From positions 4,340,001-4,404,000 of the forward strand of contig JAEVHH010000001.1 in assembly GCA_017607445.1 (NCBI GenBank): a DNA stretch of 64,000 nucleotides. The letters are read 5' to 3'. Under the pieces are notes generated by a model. That model was not told the origin of the DNA. It searched no databases and worked only from the letters and a program-made list of their open reading frames with translations. Position 1 is the stretch's first letter; every line of letters starts with the position of its first letter. Positions 1 to 12,142 of this stretch are shown here, piece by piece. Source of the DNA: Histoplasma ohiense (taxonomy: Eukaryota > Ascomycota > Eurotiomycetes > Onygenales > Ajellomycetaceae). Made by a program: the position numbers and the translations under genes.

Positions 1-3000
1 TTGGCGTCTCATTTTCACACTGAGATGTAAATATGGCTGATGAGGTCGGAGGGCCTGCCAACATAGCTATACTTACCTAAGTATCAAAATCTCCCAGCCC
101 CAAACAAAATAATATTCGCACCACCGAAAGGGACGGATATTTTTCATTTGATTCCATTGCTGGCTGGATGGAATGGAAGTGTGACATGGCATGCAGGTAC
201 CCACCAATTTATTTGTCTATTTCTTTACTTTCCATCAACCAGGTGTGCTAGTTGGACTCTTACTGCCATCCCTTTTCTCAGATCGAATCGTGACCGCGAT
301 CATCTGGTCTGGATTCTGAGAAAATGTGTGAAGAGAAATCATGCCTGGAGCGATAGGGAGGAAAGAAAGGAAGAAAAGAGTCCATAAACGAGCGCGCTTG
401 GTATAAGAAACAAATTCGCGTACACAGCTATGCATGCTGCTGCATCTACATCTATCTATCAATGAAAAATCGATCGATAGATGCCGTTACATATCATGGC
501 AGATAAGTATATCCGACATTTGATAAGAACGCTTGTTCGATATGTCAGTGCCGACCTGCCCTGCTACCGTTAATACAAGTTAGCTATCAGGTGCTGGTCG
601 ATGAGGACGAACGGCTCACACTCACTTATCAATACGAAAACACGCAAAGCAATCCCTTGCGTGGCGCAGCAGCCAATGTTTATATGAAGACCCTGCGCGC
701 AGAAAGTCGATGCTAGACCGAAACTCAAAGAGGTGGAAACGGCAACAGCGTGTCATTCTTCCAGTGAAATATGTCTGTCTGTCTCCAGAGCCCCAGCCCA
801 CTTCGACCCCGACACCCTGTATGTTCCTCCCTGGGGGAGAGCCCCATCTTCTCTTCTCGATCAGCTTCCCGACCACGTCTGTGTCTCTCAACGTCACTCA
901 TGCAATCACCACCAGCCCCTCTCGCTGGCTTAAAAAAAAGTTAGTGCATGCTTCTACAGCCTGACGCTCGCTAGCATTCGTGGGCAATGTCCATCCTTCT
1001 CGCCCAAATGTTCAATGCTAAGCGGCCCCTGAGGCATATTCAGAGCTCCCGTCTATGTGCTTCTGAGTAAATACCCCGATGCGGTGGCTGTAGAATCAGA
1101 CGATTGACGAACGGGATAAAGAGGAGGATGGGAACTATGTTATTTGACAAAATCCGTACGCGCCATGAGCCATCTTTATAAGGTAGTGATGAACGAGATT
1201 CGGAGCGCGTAGAAGGGAATGGATAAAAGAAAATAAAACTTGATAGTTTTTCAAGGGCTTGATCCTTTTTTACTGTTTGTTTCCCCCCGGAGAATGATGA
1301 ATGGAAATGGCAATGCACTGGTTAGGGTTATATCAATGTTTATATATCTCCCCTGCTGGGGATAATGGACACGAAGGGGAAAAAATGAATAAACAAACAG
1401 CTTGTGAATTTTGCTGCCGCTGTTGAAGAAGGTGATGGAGAAGCCGGTAACTCACTAAGTCGGCACTCCCTCTCTCTCCAGCCGTCTGACATCCTTTCAG
1501 GATGCTGACTGCCGCCGCGAGATCCATCTTGACAGATAACTACTCCGCAGGGACCCGGATTAACTTGAAGAGAATCGATTCCAAATCAAAATGTGTGTGG
1601 AGGCAATTGGCTGACTGGAGCCTTGTTTGTCACCTGCTTTCCATGACTCCCATTCCTGCCTCGTGCGGAGAGCAGTTGGCAAGCGAATCCCCACCCGTCG
1701 GGAATCGCGGGTTGGCTTGGGGAACGAAAAAGAAAAGACCAATCCCCCTGGTTGCACAAATACGAGCAGCCCCTGTTCCCTCCTTTCCGATCAGGGGTCG
1801 GCGATTATCCACTCATTGGCCGAGCACGAGCTAGGCTCAACGAGGAATTCCATGTTTGCTCAACAGGTTGCTCAACGAGCAGTTTCGGATGAGGACCTAG
1901 CCGTCCCTTAAACGCTGAGTAACGATGGTGGAAATCATCATGATAGACATTGTTGGCGGTTTCAAAAAAAAAAAAAAAAAAAAAAGCTACTCTCCGTTCA
2001 ATCGACTTTTTCAGTGACTTCCAATGATTCCACGGTTCAACTGCGGGTTATGTACAGAGTACGTACTCCGTATATATGTATGAGACCTGGCACTCCACAC
2101 CTGTCCATGAAAGGAGGCCGACAGCCCTTGGTGTGGGGATATGATGACATTCCAGCAGGTAGGGCTCCGAGGTAACCCACAATATGATGCGGAGTGAACA
2201 AGCTGCCGTGTGCAGAGTACATAGCACGATCATGGATGTCCGCATGTCCTCAGAGTCCGATTCAACTCGGAGAGAATAGCTGAATAAGAGCTATTCGAGT
2301 CAAGTTTCCAAACAGTGGAGATTTTTGAGAAACCCAGGGGTTTCGTTTCAAGCTATGCTGCGTACGACCTTTTTCCATGTCAGGCATAATCGTCTGAAAA
2401 ATTTCACCCCTCCCCCGCCCCTGTTAGCTTCGATGCACCCCGAATCCCCAGGCAAATCAATTGCCACACATCGGTTTAGCTGGCTTACATGCATTCCCTA
2501 CGATCAGAGAAGGATTCCCGTCTCTTCCTCTGGTCCAGAGGGAATGATAGAGTCGTTCGCTCTCTGTACGGACCATTGGAAACAAAAGGAATACTTCCTG
2601 TATAATTTTGAGGGGAAGGAAGAAGGGAAGAATTTGAGTATATTTGCTCCCCGCCTCAGCCAAAGGAAGGAGATAACGGATTTTGAGCGTCGGAGTCCTA
2701 AATAAGCTAGTCCGTACCGTGAGACACAAGATGAGTCAAGGCATCCAGTGCGATGATGGAGCGGAGAGGGTGAAATCAAGAGGGGGGTTACAGGGATACC
2801 CACATCAAGTTGTTTGTTTCCAGCAGGTTTGCTGCGTGTGCGTGAATTGTCTGGCTACTAATTGTCTCTGGCTACGATTTGGGGAAAAAAGGAAAAAGAA
2901 AAAGGCTCCATTCAAAGCTCCATCCCAAAGTTCGGAGAGTTCTGACCCCCGTCTACCCGGTATCATGATGCTGCTGGGCAATTCCTTTCATGGACAGGCG

Positions 3001-4614
3001 TGAGGTCCAGATTCCAACGAGCTGAACCATCACCCAACAACGCCCGACGATCCGCGAGGTGACATCGAAGGGATTAGCGTGCTGCGCAGAAGCTTCACCG
3101 AATATTCCGCAGCACGCACATTGCACACACGGATGGCCACCATGGAGCAAGTTTGTTTTTGAACCTTTTCCTTTTCCTTTTCTTTTTGTTCCTTATCCTT
3201 CCTTCTTGGAGAGCGTGGTCGACAGCATTCCGTACTGAGCAGCGAGCAGTGAGCACTGCTGCAACTTCTGTGTCTCTCCCGTCGTGCCGGAGTCGGCAGA
3301 CATGTGGCAGATAGGGAATGCAATGCTGGAATCCTGGCTTCTGATACCGAGCTCCCGCAGGCGGGACGTGGGTACTCCAACTTCCAAGGCGAATGTTGGA
3401 GTAACTAGCATCCCTGCAACTTACTGTGGATCGAATGTCACCTCGCTAGGTGGGATTAGCAGGCCTTCCTTTTCTCTTTCTCTCTCCTCAGCGCTTGGTA
3501 AGCACCAGCGCACCGCGCCAACTTCAGGTGAGAGATCATCGGTTGGAAAAACCTGCTGCCAGCGAAAGGCAAAAAAATTCTTCGCTGTCCGCTCGGTGCT
3601 AGCGGTGCCAAGCCGCCAGGGCCCGCCAGGGCCGGTGGCGTCGGGCGAGCAGGCACACAAGCATCGGGCCCAAGCCACTAAAATTGCTTGTTCTGATCGA
3701 CCATTGTGCTTGATATGCGACAACCTTGGAATGGACGCTGGAAGTCTGTAAGTCTGTACGTCCGTACGTCTGTACATCCTACTGTGCAGTGGTTGGAGCG
3801 GAGATGTGCGTGCATCGGGAGATGGGGACCCATCAGCCGGGTTTCTGCAAAGGTCGATGGAGGGACAGCAGCAGACTCGTGCTGGTGCCATGATGGTATT
3901 TTCACTCTTGGGAAGGGAAAATTCCAACGGATACCATTGGTGCCGAAGGAGGGCATCCAGTGGAGCCGAAAGTAACCCCGCGAGAGACCCTCAAAATTAG
4001 GTTCTTTTTTCTGTCCATTTTCCTTTTTACTTTTCACTTTTTAACTTTTTCCTTTTTTTTCTTCTTCGCTTCTTCGTTTTGCATTCCTACCAGATCTGCG
4101 ACTCGAGCATCTAGCCATATCTGCTGGTCGCACCCGTGGAACGGGCGTACTCGGGCCGGCCACGATAGATTTTTTATGCTTTTTGCTCCCAATCCCACTT
4201 CAAGCTGGGAGGTTTCAGCCAATGGTTTCGGCTAACTACGGCCCACCTTGTGTGTGCGTGTGTGCATATTGTTACATGATGATGGTAAGCATGTAGTAGT
4301 ACCTAGGTAGGGATGCGCACCATGCTACCCTCTCGCGCAGAACGTTTCTCGGGCTGCCGTTTGTGGGGAATCCCCCCCAGCCGAAGGTTTGAGCTAAGCA
4401 GCGTTGCGACTGCGAGTAAGTTGTCATGAGTATGACCCTGACGATGAGGGCTCCTTACATAACCCTCCTCCTGCATGCTGGGGAGAAAAATCTTTCCTTT
4501 CGCGTCTTGTCTCCTTTAAGAGGTGCGCTACCCCCACAGTCATTTTACTTTCTTGTCATACTGTGATACCGTGATACTGTGATACTGCCTGCAAATAAAG
4601 GGGGCATAGGCATC
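1..4614. other. Intergenic stretch, no gene recognised
   Basis: Reading frames here are all short (the longest about 170 codons), overlap one another on both strands and resemble no family I know. The stretch holds a 22-nt poly-A run at about 1964-1985, a cluster of TACAGAGTAC and TACTCCGTA motifs at 2053-2072, and pyrimidine-rich tracts near 3165-3190 and 4010-4080. The last few hundred bases should carry the promoter and leader of the peptide transporter that starts at 4615. Confidence 0.6.
4558..4589 (+). repeat. 8-bp tandem repeat in transporter leader
   Basis: Almost four consecutive copies of the octamer ATACYGTG lie directly upstream of the transporter start codon: 4558, 4566, 4574 and a partial copy at 4582. 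The array ends 25 bp before the ATG, so it is probably in the 5' leader or core promoter. Copy number in such arrays often varies between strains; a regulatory effect is only a possibility. Confidence 0.8.
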
Positions 4615-5087
4615 ATGGCTGAACAAAAGATTGACGCAGTTGTGTGAGTTCCCTCTGCGTTTGTTCCTGTTTTGGATGGCGCTTGCAGTGGACGAGTGGA
4701 CGGACAGGTGGACTAATTAGATCTGGATATAAAGGCTTCCCCCAGAACCCGTTGCCAATACCCTTGATGAAAAGAAGGGCTTTGGTGTTGAGGATAATAA
4801 CAAGTTGGCTGTCCGTGACTCCGCTTCTGATCCGGAGAACGTCTTGACCCCAGATGGAGAGGAGCCGACCGATCTTGAGAAAGCTACCCTGCAGCATGTC
4901 GCTGAGAATCTTCCCTTGTCGGCATGGTTGGTTGCCATGGTTGAGCTCTCAGAGCGCTTCACGTACTATGGAATGAACGGCCTGTTCCAGAATTACATAC
5001 AGCGGCCTCTTGATGGCAGTCTGGGTCGAGGAGCTCTTGGTATGATTGATTGACATACTTTTTTTCTCCTCCATATGTCTTGTCTGG

Positions 5088-5121
<34 letters not shown>

Positions 5122-6791
5122 GCGATGAAGAGTTGTCATTGACGTTTTTATTTTATTTTACCTCTAGGCCTGGGTCACCAGGGTGCAACTGGTCTAACCA
5201 CCTTTTTCCAATTCTGGTGCTACGGTAAGTGACCCTACGATCTGCTTAGGTGATGGTGATCATTGTATGCTGAGGGGATCCGTGTGTTGTGTGTTTAGTA
5301 ACCCCTATCTTTGGTGCTATCGTTGCGGATCAATACCTGGGGAAATATATGGCCATCTTCTGGTTCTGCATAGTATATATCATCGGTCTCGTCATCCTGC
5401 TTCTGACATCGCTCCCGCCTTCACTTGCACATGGTGCTGGCCTGGGCGGCTGTGTCACTGCGATCATCATCATCGGCATCGGCACTGGTGGCATCAAATC
5501 GAACGTGGCCCCCTTAATCGCGGACCAATACAAGCGCAAGAAGATGGCCATCAAGACCACCAAGAAGGGTCAGCGTGTCATCATTGATCCCGCCCTGACC
5601 ATCCAACGGATCTACATGATTTTCTACGCTTGCATCAACATCGGCTCGCTTTCCCTTCTGGCCACTCCGTACATGGAAAGAGATGTTGGCTTCTGGTCCG
5701 CATTTCTTCTCACGCTCTGTGTCTTCCTTGTTGGAACCTCTGTCCTGATCCTCGGGCGTAAATTCTACATCGTCCGCCCGCCAACTGGATCGGTCATCAC
5801 CGATGCGTTCAGGGCTATCTGGGTCATGGTTAAGAACCGGAACATGGACGCGCCCAAAAACTCCTTCCAGTTGGAGCATGGTGGCGGCCAGACGTTCCCT
5901 TGGAACGATCACTTTATCGACGAACTCAAGCGCGCCCTCGTTGCTTGCCGGGTGTTCACATTCTATCCCATCTACTGGGTTGTGTATGGTCAATTCTCTG
6001 GCAACTTTGTTACACAAGGTACGTAACGATACTCAGAACGGACGGGAGAGAGAGGAGAAAGAAGAAGAAGAAGAAGAAGAAGAAGAAGAAGAAGAAAAAG
6101 CTAACAATTACCTTGTGCAGCTGGCCAAATGGAAGGACATGGCATTCCAAATGATCTCATGCAAAACTTCGACGCGATCTCCATCATCGTCTTCATCCCG
6201 ATCCTTGACCGCCTCGTATACCCCATTCTGCAGCGGCTACATATCCCATTCCGCCCCATCAGTCGCATCACCCTCGGCTTCATCGTCGGCTCATTGGCAA
6301 TGATGTACGCCGCCATCGTCCAGCACCTCATCTACTCCGCAGGTCCATGCTACGAGCACCCGCACTGCGATCTGTCGATCGTCGACGGCGTCGCGCGCGG
6401 CAACCGCGTACACATCGGCATCCAGACGCCAGCATACGTCTTCATCGGCATCTCCGAGATCTTCGCCAGCGTCTCCGGCCTCGAGTACGCGTACACCAAG
6501 GCGCCGCCCTCCATGAAGAGCTTCGTTCAGTCGATGTACCTGCTGACCAACGCGTTTGGCTCCGCGCTCGGCGAGGCCCTGCTCCCGGCCGTGTACGACC
6601 CCGCTATCTTGTGGATGTTTGTGGGCCTGTGCGGCGCGTCGTTCAGTGCCGGCATCATTTTCTGGCTCACGTTCCACAAGCTGAATGAGCGCGAGGACGC
6701 GATGAATGCGCTAGACCTGGTGGGCTTGGAGGCAGAGACGGGTGAGAAGGCCGGAGCGACTGTGTCTGTCAGGGAAAACGAGCACGCATGA
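4615..6791 (+). CDS. ptr2: POT/PTR2-family proton-coupled peptide transporter
   Basis: Plasma-membrane proton symporter importing di- and tripeptides. I model five exons: 4615-4643, 4735-5039, 5168-5224, 5299-6018 and 6121-6791, giving 593 residues, the usual length for fungal PTR2. Visible signatures are the ExxERFxYYG motif in the first membrane segment (VELSERFTYYG), DQYLGKY after TM3, and the second PTR2 signature FYACINIGSLS. About twelve hydrophobic segments follow a hydrophilic, acidic N-terminus of roughly 70 residues. The first exon encodes only 9 full codons and uses a weak AAG acceptor, so the exact N-terminus is the least certain part. Intron 2 carries a 32-nt poly-A run and intron 4 a GAA microsatellite. 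The last exon uses noticeably more G/C-ending codons than the rest. Family assignment is firm; substrate range cannot be read from sequence. Confidence 0.95.
5088..5119 (+). repeat. Poly-A run inside transporter intron 2
   Basis: Thirty-two consecutive A residues lie within the intron at 5040-5167. The surrounding splice sites (GTATGA donor, CTCTAG acceptor) are intact, so the run does not break the gene model. Confidence 0.9.
6058..6099 (+). repeat. GAA trinucleotide microsatellite in intron 4
   Basis: About twelve to thirteen GAA units fill the middle of the intron at 6019-6120. The tract is purine-only on the coding strand. Strain-to-strain length variation is likely because it is not translated. 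Confidence 0.9.
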
Positions 6792-7251
6792 TTTATTTGA
6801 TTTTTTTCTTCTTCCTTTTTTTCTCTTTTAGGTATATATATTTTATATATATATATATATTTATTTATTTTTTCTCTTGAAGCCCTGGAAGGTACCTCTA
6901 TTGAGTTTTTCGTGTATGTATATATTTACGCCTAGCTTACCGCGCAGTGTTTATCGCACAATAGTTTATACATAAAATATGTGCACATGCAGGGACCAAA
7001 CCTCCCCTCTCTCTCTCCGTTCGTATCAATTATCCCAGGGATTTTGGGAGATACGGAGATGCGATGATGCGAGATTTCATTTACATATTTCTCAAGACAC
7101 CATTGGTATCTGTGGATAGGTGGATGGATGGATGGATGACCTCACAACCCCTCCTTGCTTCATCTTGGCCGAAGCTAATCCGCTAAAGTACCATACTTGG
7201 CCTTGGCCTTTCCCAGCCCTCGGTAGATGACGGGGGAAGGACATTTGGAAG

Positions 7252-7306
7252 TGGTTGGTTGGTTGGTTGGTTGGTTGGTTGGTTGGTTGGTTGCCTGGTT
7301 GGTTGC
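7252..7306 (+). repeat. GGTT tetranucleotide microsatellite
   Basis: Around a dozen GGTT units, with one interruption (GCCT), lie in the intergenic region between the transporter and chitinase genes. Confidence 0.9.
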
Positions 7307-7481
7307 TACTATTGTTTATTATTGTTTGTTGTTGTTGCTGGTGGCCCCAGAGGGTCCAGGTGGTCCAAGGGGGTGTTGCATTCTTCTGAGTTATTGTTGT
7401 TGTTGTTGTTGTTGTTTTGGGCGTTGGGTCTGGAGCCTGCGATCCGTGGTTCGCGTGTCCCCCTCGGAAGGAGGATTAATT

Positions 7482-7524
7482 CTCATCATCATCATCATCA
7501 TCATCATCATCGTATCATCATCAT
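7482..7524 (+). repeat. CAT/ATC trinucleotide microsatellite
   Basis: A run of CAT units with one GTA-type interruption near 7511, in non-coding DNA. Confidence 0.85.
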
Positions 7525-9026
7525 TCTTATTTTGTCGTCACGACCGTTGTTTTTATTACGTTATTGCTATATTACCACTCTTATTGTTTTTATCTTATGT
7601 ATTGCTGTTATTACCATTATCATCATCATCATTATAGTTGTAATTAATTTATTTCTCGCAATTTTATTTTATTTTATTTTATTTATTTTATTTTTTTTTT
7701 TAACTCACTTTCCGCACCCGAGGAATTCTATGAATAAGGGGTTTGTATCAAACCCGTTCTCCCAGGGTCGAGAACCACCCCATACACCACCCCCTCTACC
7801 GCCTTTCCTGTTGCAGGTTAGAAGTGCAGGCTCATGAATCGTTGATCCGGGATGTCCCCGTCAGCCCCTACAGCCCCACAGCCCCACAGCGGCGGAAGAC
7901 TGATCACCATCGATCACCCGCTTGTTTATCTAACCTGGAGCTGGATGGAGATGGGAAGCGCATGGATAAACAAATGTCAAATGTTGGACAACGGCCTGGT
8001 GCCCAACATGGCAGCAGCTCCAGCAATGCGGAATGGAATGATAGTAAATGGTCAGCTGGCAGTGGACCAGGAGGACGTGCTTTTTTTCTTTTCTTTTCCT
8101 TTTTGCTTTATTCTTTTCTTTTCTTTTCTTTCTTTCTTTTTTTGTTTTTCAACGAGATAAACATAAGGTTGGTGGCACGGCTAGGGCGACCTCTAGCCGC
8201 AGCCACCATCGCCGTGGCTTGGGACAGTTTGCTGGATCTTGGATGTGACAACGACATGAAACAACGATCTACAGGAAAAACACCTCAGTTTGTCCCTGGG
8301 CCCAGCAGCACTGTGATACGAAGGAGTTGAAGTTCAACGTTCTGCCTGTTTTCTAGCTGTTTCAATCGAGTTTTGTGATTGAACGTTATCCCGTGTTTCG
8401 TGGACTCGAACTGGCGGGAAATCGGTGGTCCTGAAGTCTATCTTGGATCCGCTCGATCTGGAGTGGCGAGGACGGCTCCATCCATCCCTTTCCCGTTGTC
8501 TCTTTACAGCATTTGCCCTGTAGCTAGCAACCATGGACAGAAGGAAAAGGGGGAAACCTACTGCGTCCCCAATGGGTGCGGCTGGGGATGTGTTGCTGTT
8601 GCCCTTCACAACCACACCATATCCACGATACAAAGAAGGAGTGGGTTTCAGACCCGGTGAATGGCAGAGGGCGGATGTACTATGTATGAGCTGTGTGTCC
8701 ATGTAGTCCCTCTCCATCCTCGTCCTCGTCCTCATCCTCGTCCTCATCTTCATCTTCATATCTAATCATTGCCGTCCGGATCGTTCATCATCTTCTTTGC
8801 TCCTTGGGCAATTGAACTATCCGCACATTCGCTCATTGCATCAAAACCTTTCTGTTGGGCACTGGATACTACCCCTTTTCACTTCGTGGGTCTGCCGTAG
8901 GAGCCATCTACAGCATTTGTACAATCATGGGGCAGCATCATGAGGCCTACCGATCCGACAAGCAGGGCGAAAAACAGGAATCTGCATGCAGGGAGCATGG
9001 CAAAATGACACATCCACCCATGCAGT

Positions 9027-9088
9027 GCCAGCTGCCATGCGCAGGGAAACAGGACCATGAACATGACCATGACCATCCTGCCGCCAGC
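9027..9088 (+). promoter_or_regulatory. Two RCCAGC-type sites before chitinase start
   Basis: GCCAGC occurs at 9027-9032 and 9083-9088, the second 19 bp before the proposed chitinase ATG. The yeast Ace2/Swi5 core is RCCAGC, and an Ace2-type factor is encoded 3 kb downstream. The hexamer is short and these sites may lie in the transcribed leader, so this is a weak suggestion only. Confidence 0.2.
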
Positions 9089-9106
9089 TACCGTCGGGGT
9101 TTATTT

Positions 9107-11468
9107 ATGAAACAGCTCCCCCGCTGCCGTTCGCTGGCCTGGTGCTTTGTTGCACTGCTGTTGTTCACTGCTTTAAGCTCTGTATCTGCCGCCCCTGGAT
9201 GTCGTCCGTCAGTAAATGTGCTGCCCTTCAAGGACGACGTTGACGACTATAACAAAATCGACTGCGTTTCTGTTTGGAGAAGTACGGTTTGGGTAACCAG
9301 CACGACAACTATTACTCTTCCTTTTCCTTCTGCTTCTTCTTCTGCTTCAGCTTCTTCTTTTCCTGCCGCTACTTCTACTCCCGCCGCCGATTATCCTGTC
9401 ATTTCGCAGGCATCTGAAAGTACACCCCCGCCCCCCTACGAAGGCTCGTGTCGGGTTCGACCCACTCCCAAACCTCCCAGCCCTAGTTCGCCAATTCCCA
9501 GTCCGCCCAGCGTATATCCAACCAGGCCGAGTCCCCCCAGTCCCAGCCCATCACATAACATGTCGAGTCCTGACGGCTATAAGTCTATTGTGTACTACGT
9601 CAATTGGGTATGTTGATTGAGAGTCATTGTTTTGAAACTGTTGATGAGTTGCTCTTAAATTATAAGTTTTTTAAAAAATGACGTCGGTTTTGTGTTGCGG
9701 AATCCCTCTTAAACTTCAAAGCATGTTTTGTTTTTAACAGCCTATATGTCAAGAATTATACCCTCAAAACAACAGCACCCACTTTGCTGTCTTTTGCTAT
9801 CTCTTTGTTCACTGGCTGTTTTTTTCTGCGTTATATTTATTTCCATTTCCTTGACTTATTGGCTATTAGCTAATTTCATGGTACAGGCCATCTACGCCCG
9901 TAATTACAACCCACAGGATCTGCCAGTGAAAAAGCTGACCCATGTTCTGTATGCGTTCGCGAATGTTCGCGCCGAAAGCGGAGAAGTGTACGTTGTCTTC
10001 ATCATGGTTGCCCGTTTTCCTTCCCATATTGTTTCCTTGAAAAGCTACATTTTACCTAACATTCGATCCCGCTTCTCTCTTTGTTCCATTTTAGTTTTCT
10101 GACCGATACCTGGGCGGATACCGACAAGCATTTTCCAACTGATTCATGGAGTGAGACTGGAAACAATGTCTACGGTTGTGTTAAGCAGCTTTTCCTGCTC
10201 AAAAAGCAGAATCGACACCTGAAGGTCCTGCTTTCCATTGGTGGTTGGACATATTCTCCCCATTTTGGTGCTGCCGTGAGCACACCAGCCGCCAGAACCA
10301 AATTTGCTGAATCTGCCACGCAGTTGCTGCTTAACCTGGGATTTGATGGTATGTGATATCGCTGCCTATAGAAGACCGCGAAGGAAAGTCCATATGGATC
10401 TCGGGTGTGCGGTGACTAAATTATCTGATTTCTTGTGACCGACAGGACTTGACATTGACTGGGAATATCCCAAAGGTATGTAATTACGTTTCCATGTTTC
10501 GTGTAAATTGGGTTGCATTCGCTAATGCCATTATCACCAGATGATGAGGAAGCAAAAAGCCTTGTCGAGCTTCTTAAAACAACCAGAGAGGTATGATACA
10601 TTTTTTATGTCTCAATGAACCCAGATCTTCAATTTGCCAAGCTGATCTCCTTTCCAGGTGCTCGATCTTGCAGGCGGCAAAGATCGCAGATTCCTTCTAA
10701 CTGTGGCTTGCCCGGCAGGTATGCATAGATTGCGCCCCTGTTGCACATTGCTCACTTCAAAGTACTGACGTATATGGTCCAGGTCGCCAAAATTTCGAGA
10801 AGCTCCGCCTCAGGGAAATGACCCCTTATCTAGACTTCTATAATTTAATGGCATACGACTACTCCGGAAGCTGGGATACGATAGCAGGCCATCAATCAAA
10901 TATTGAGATCTCAAAATCCAATAGAAATTCAACTCCTTTCTCCACCAAGGAAGCCGTGGATTATTACGTTGGCGTCGGCAAAGTGCCACCCTCCAAACTT
11001 ATTTTGGGCATGCCATTATATGGGCGCACGTTCGCTGACACTGACGGCCCTGGAACTCCCTTCCATGGAGATGGTGGCCAGGGCAGCTTTGAGAGAGGAA
11101 TTTGGGATTACAAATCCCTGCCCAAGGTGGGAGCTGTGGAGCACATAGATAGCCTTGAAAAGGGTGGTTGCGGTGCATCATGGAGCTATGATGCATCCTC
11201 TCGCACAATGATTTCGTATGACAATGTGGCGATGGTGGAGGAGAAGACAAAATATATTATTCAAAAGGGTCTTGGTGGTGGTATGTGGTGGGAGTCGAGT
11301 GGTGACAGAGACCCCCGCAATGGAGACAAAGCCAATGGCAGTCTTATCGGCACCTTTGTTGTAGGGGTTGGGGGAAAGTTGGAGACGTCGGAGAATGTGC
11401 TGAGATATCCGGAGAGTAAGTATGACAACCTGAGGGCCGGGTTTCCCAATGGTACGACACAACACTAG
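9107..11468 (+). CDS. Secreted GH18 chitinase with Ser/Pro-rich N-terminal linker
   Basis: Endo-type chitinase hydrolysing beta-1,4-GlcNAc chains, probably secreted or wall-associated. Seven exons: 9107-9607, 9887-9987, 10095-10348, 10446-10475 (30 nt), 10541-10590, 10658-10718 and 10783-11468; 560 residues. The start was chosen because residues 1-32 form a signal peptide (basic start, then CFVALLLFTALSSVSA). A Ser/Thr-rich then Pro/Ser-rich region follows to about residue 155. The GH18 barrel comes next: VYYVNW strand, substrate motif SIGGW, catalytic DGLDIDWE with acid/base Glu, and LMAYDYSG. The ending YPESKYDNLRAGFP is typical of class V fungal chitinases. The frame stays open upstream of the chosen start, with an in-frame ATG at 8927 that would add 60 residues, including a His/Asp stretch, and bury the signal peptide. 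The long linker at the N-terminal side is unusual. Confidence 0.93.
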
Positions 11469-11865
11469 GAAACTTATATGGATGGCCCCATTGCGGTATC
11501 TATCTGTTTATAGTGCATATCTGGAGGAATATGCCACGAACTTGTTTTGTATTTCCCACGGCACGCCCCCATGTTTCCCAGGTGTATGTATAGCTTTCTT
11601 TTCTGCCTCTACTTCCTATATTTTCACCACGATTTTACGAAATGTCATGACGCCGCGTTCTTTCCCCACTTTGCTTTGTCCACAATGATAAGTTAGGGAG
11701 AAGACAATACCCGCAGCATGGACACATATGAGACAATGAAACATACGTTCATCAATCATCAACAATTTATCGATCTGCACTTCGCACTACGTATCTGTTG
11801 GGCCCAAGCGAGAATGTTAAAAAAAGGTTTATCTTATCCACTGAGGCAAAAAAAAAAAAAGAAGT

Positions 11866-11950
11866 GAGCTCGATTACACCAGCACCATTGCTAGCTAGTA
11901 TAAGGGCGACGAAGTCAATCCAAGTTAACCCTCCAACAAACCCCCACCCC
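11866..11950 (+). repeat. Diverged direct repeat, copy 1
   Basis: It begins GAGCTCGATTACACCAGC, then GTATAAGGGCGACGAAG, CAATCC and a C-rich end. The same order of blocks recurs 277 bp downstream with substitutions and small indels. Origin is unknown. Confidence 0.6.
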
Positions 11951-12142
11951 CACAGACCTGCCTGCCATTGATCGGGATCGGGTATAATTAATGGTGGTCC
12001 GACATGCTGAGGGTGACTTTAGCACTTAGATGTCCCCCATCTGTCAAGAGACTGTGCCTATGTTGTAAGGATCTCTTTTGGACCTTCGGCGACTTTGCAA
12101 CTGTCACGGGGCCTCGTAACCGGCTAGGCCACTGGGGCAATC

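Larger units (their letters stand above)
6792..9106. other. Intergenic stretch rich in microsatellites
   Basis: The stretch lies between two genes on the same strand and shows no recognisable gene. It holds a TA-rich probable 3' UTR (6829-6870), a GGTT array (about 7252-7306), a TTG run (about 7392-7416), CAT/ATC repeats (about 7482-7524 and 7617-7634), T/C-rich tracts (8090-8150) and an imperfect TCCTCG hexanucleotide array (about 8712-8757). The two long overlapping frames at 7227-7837 are products of these repeats, not genes. Confidence 0.6.

Noticed and set aside
7227..7837. Two overlapping open frames of 136 and 192 codons
   Set aside because: They are created by GGTT, TTG and CAT microsatellites and T-rich sequence; the peptides are simple repeats with no domain.
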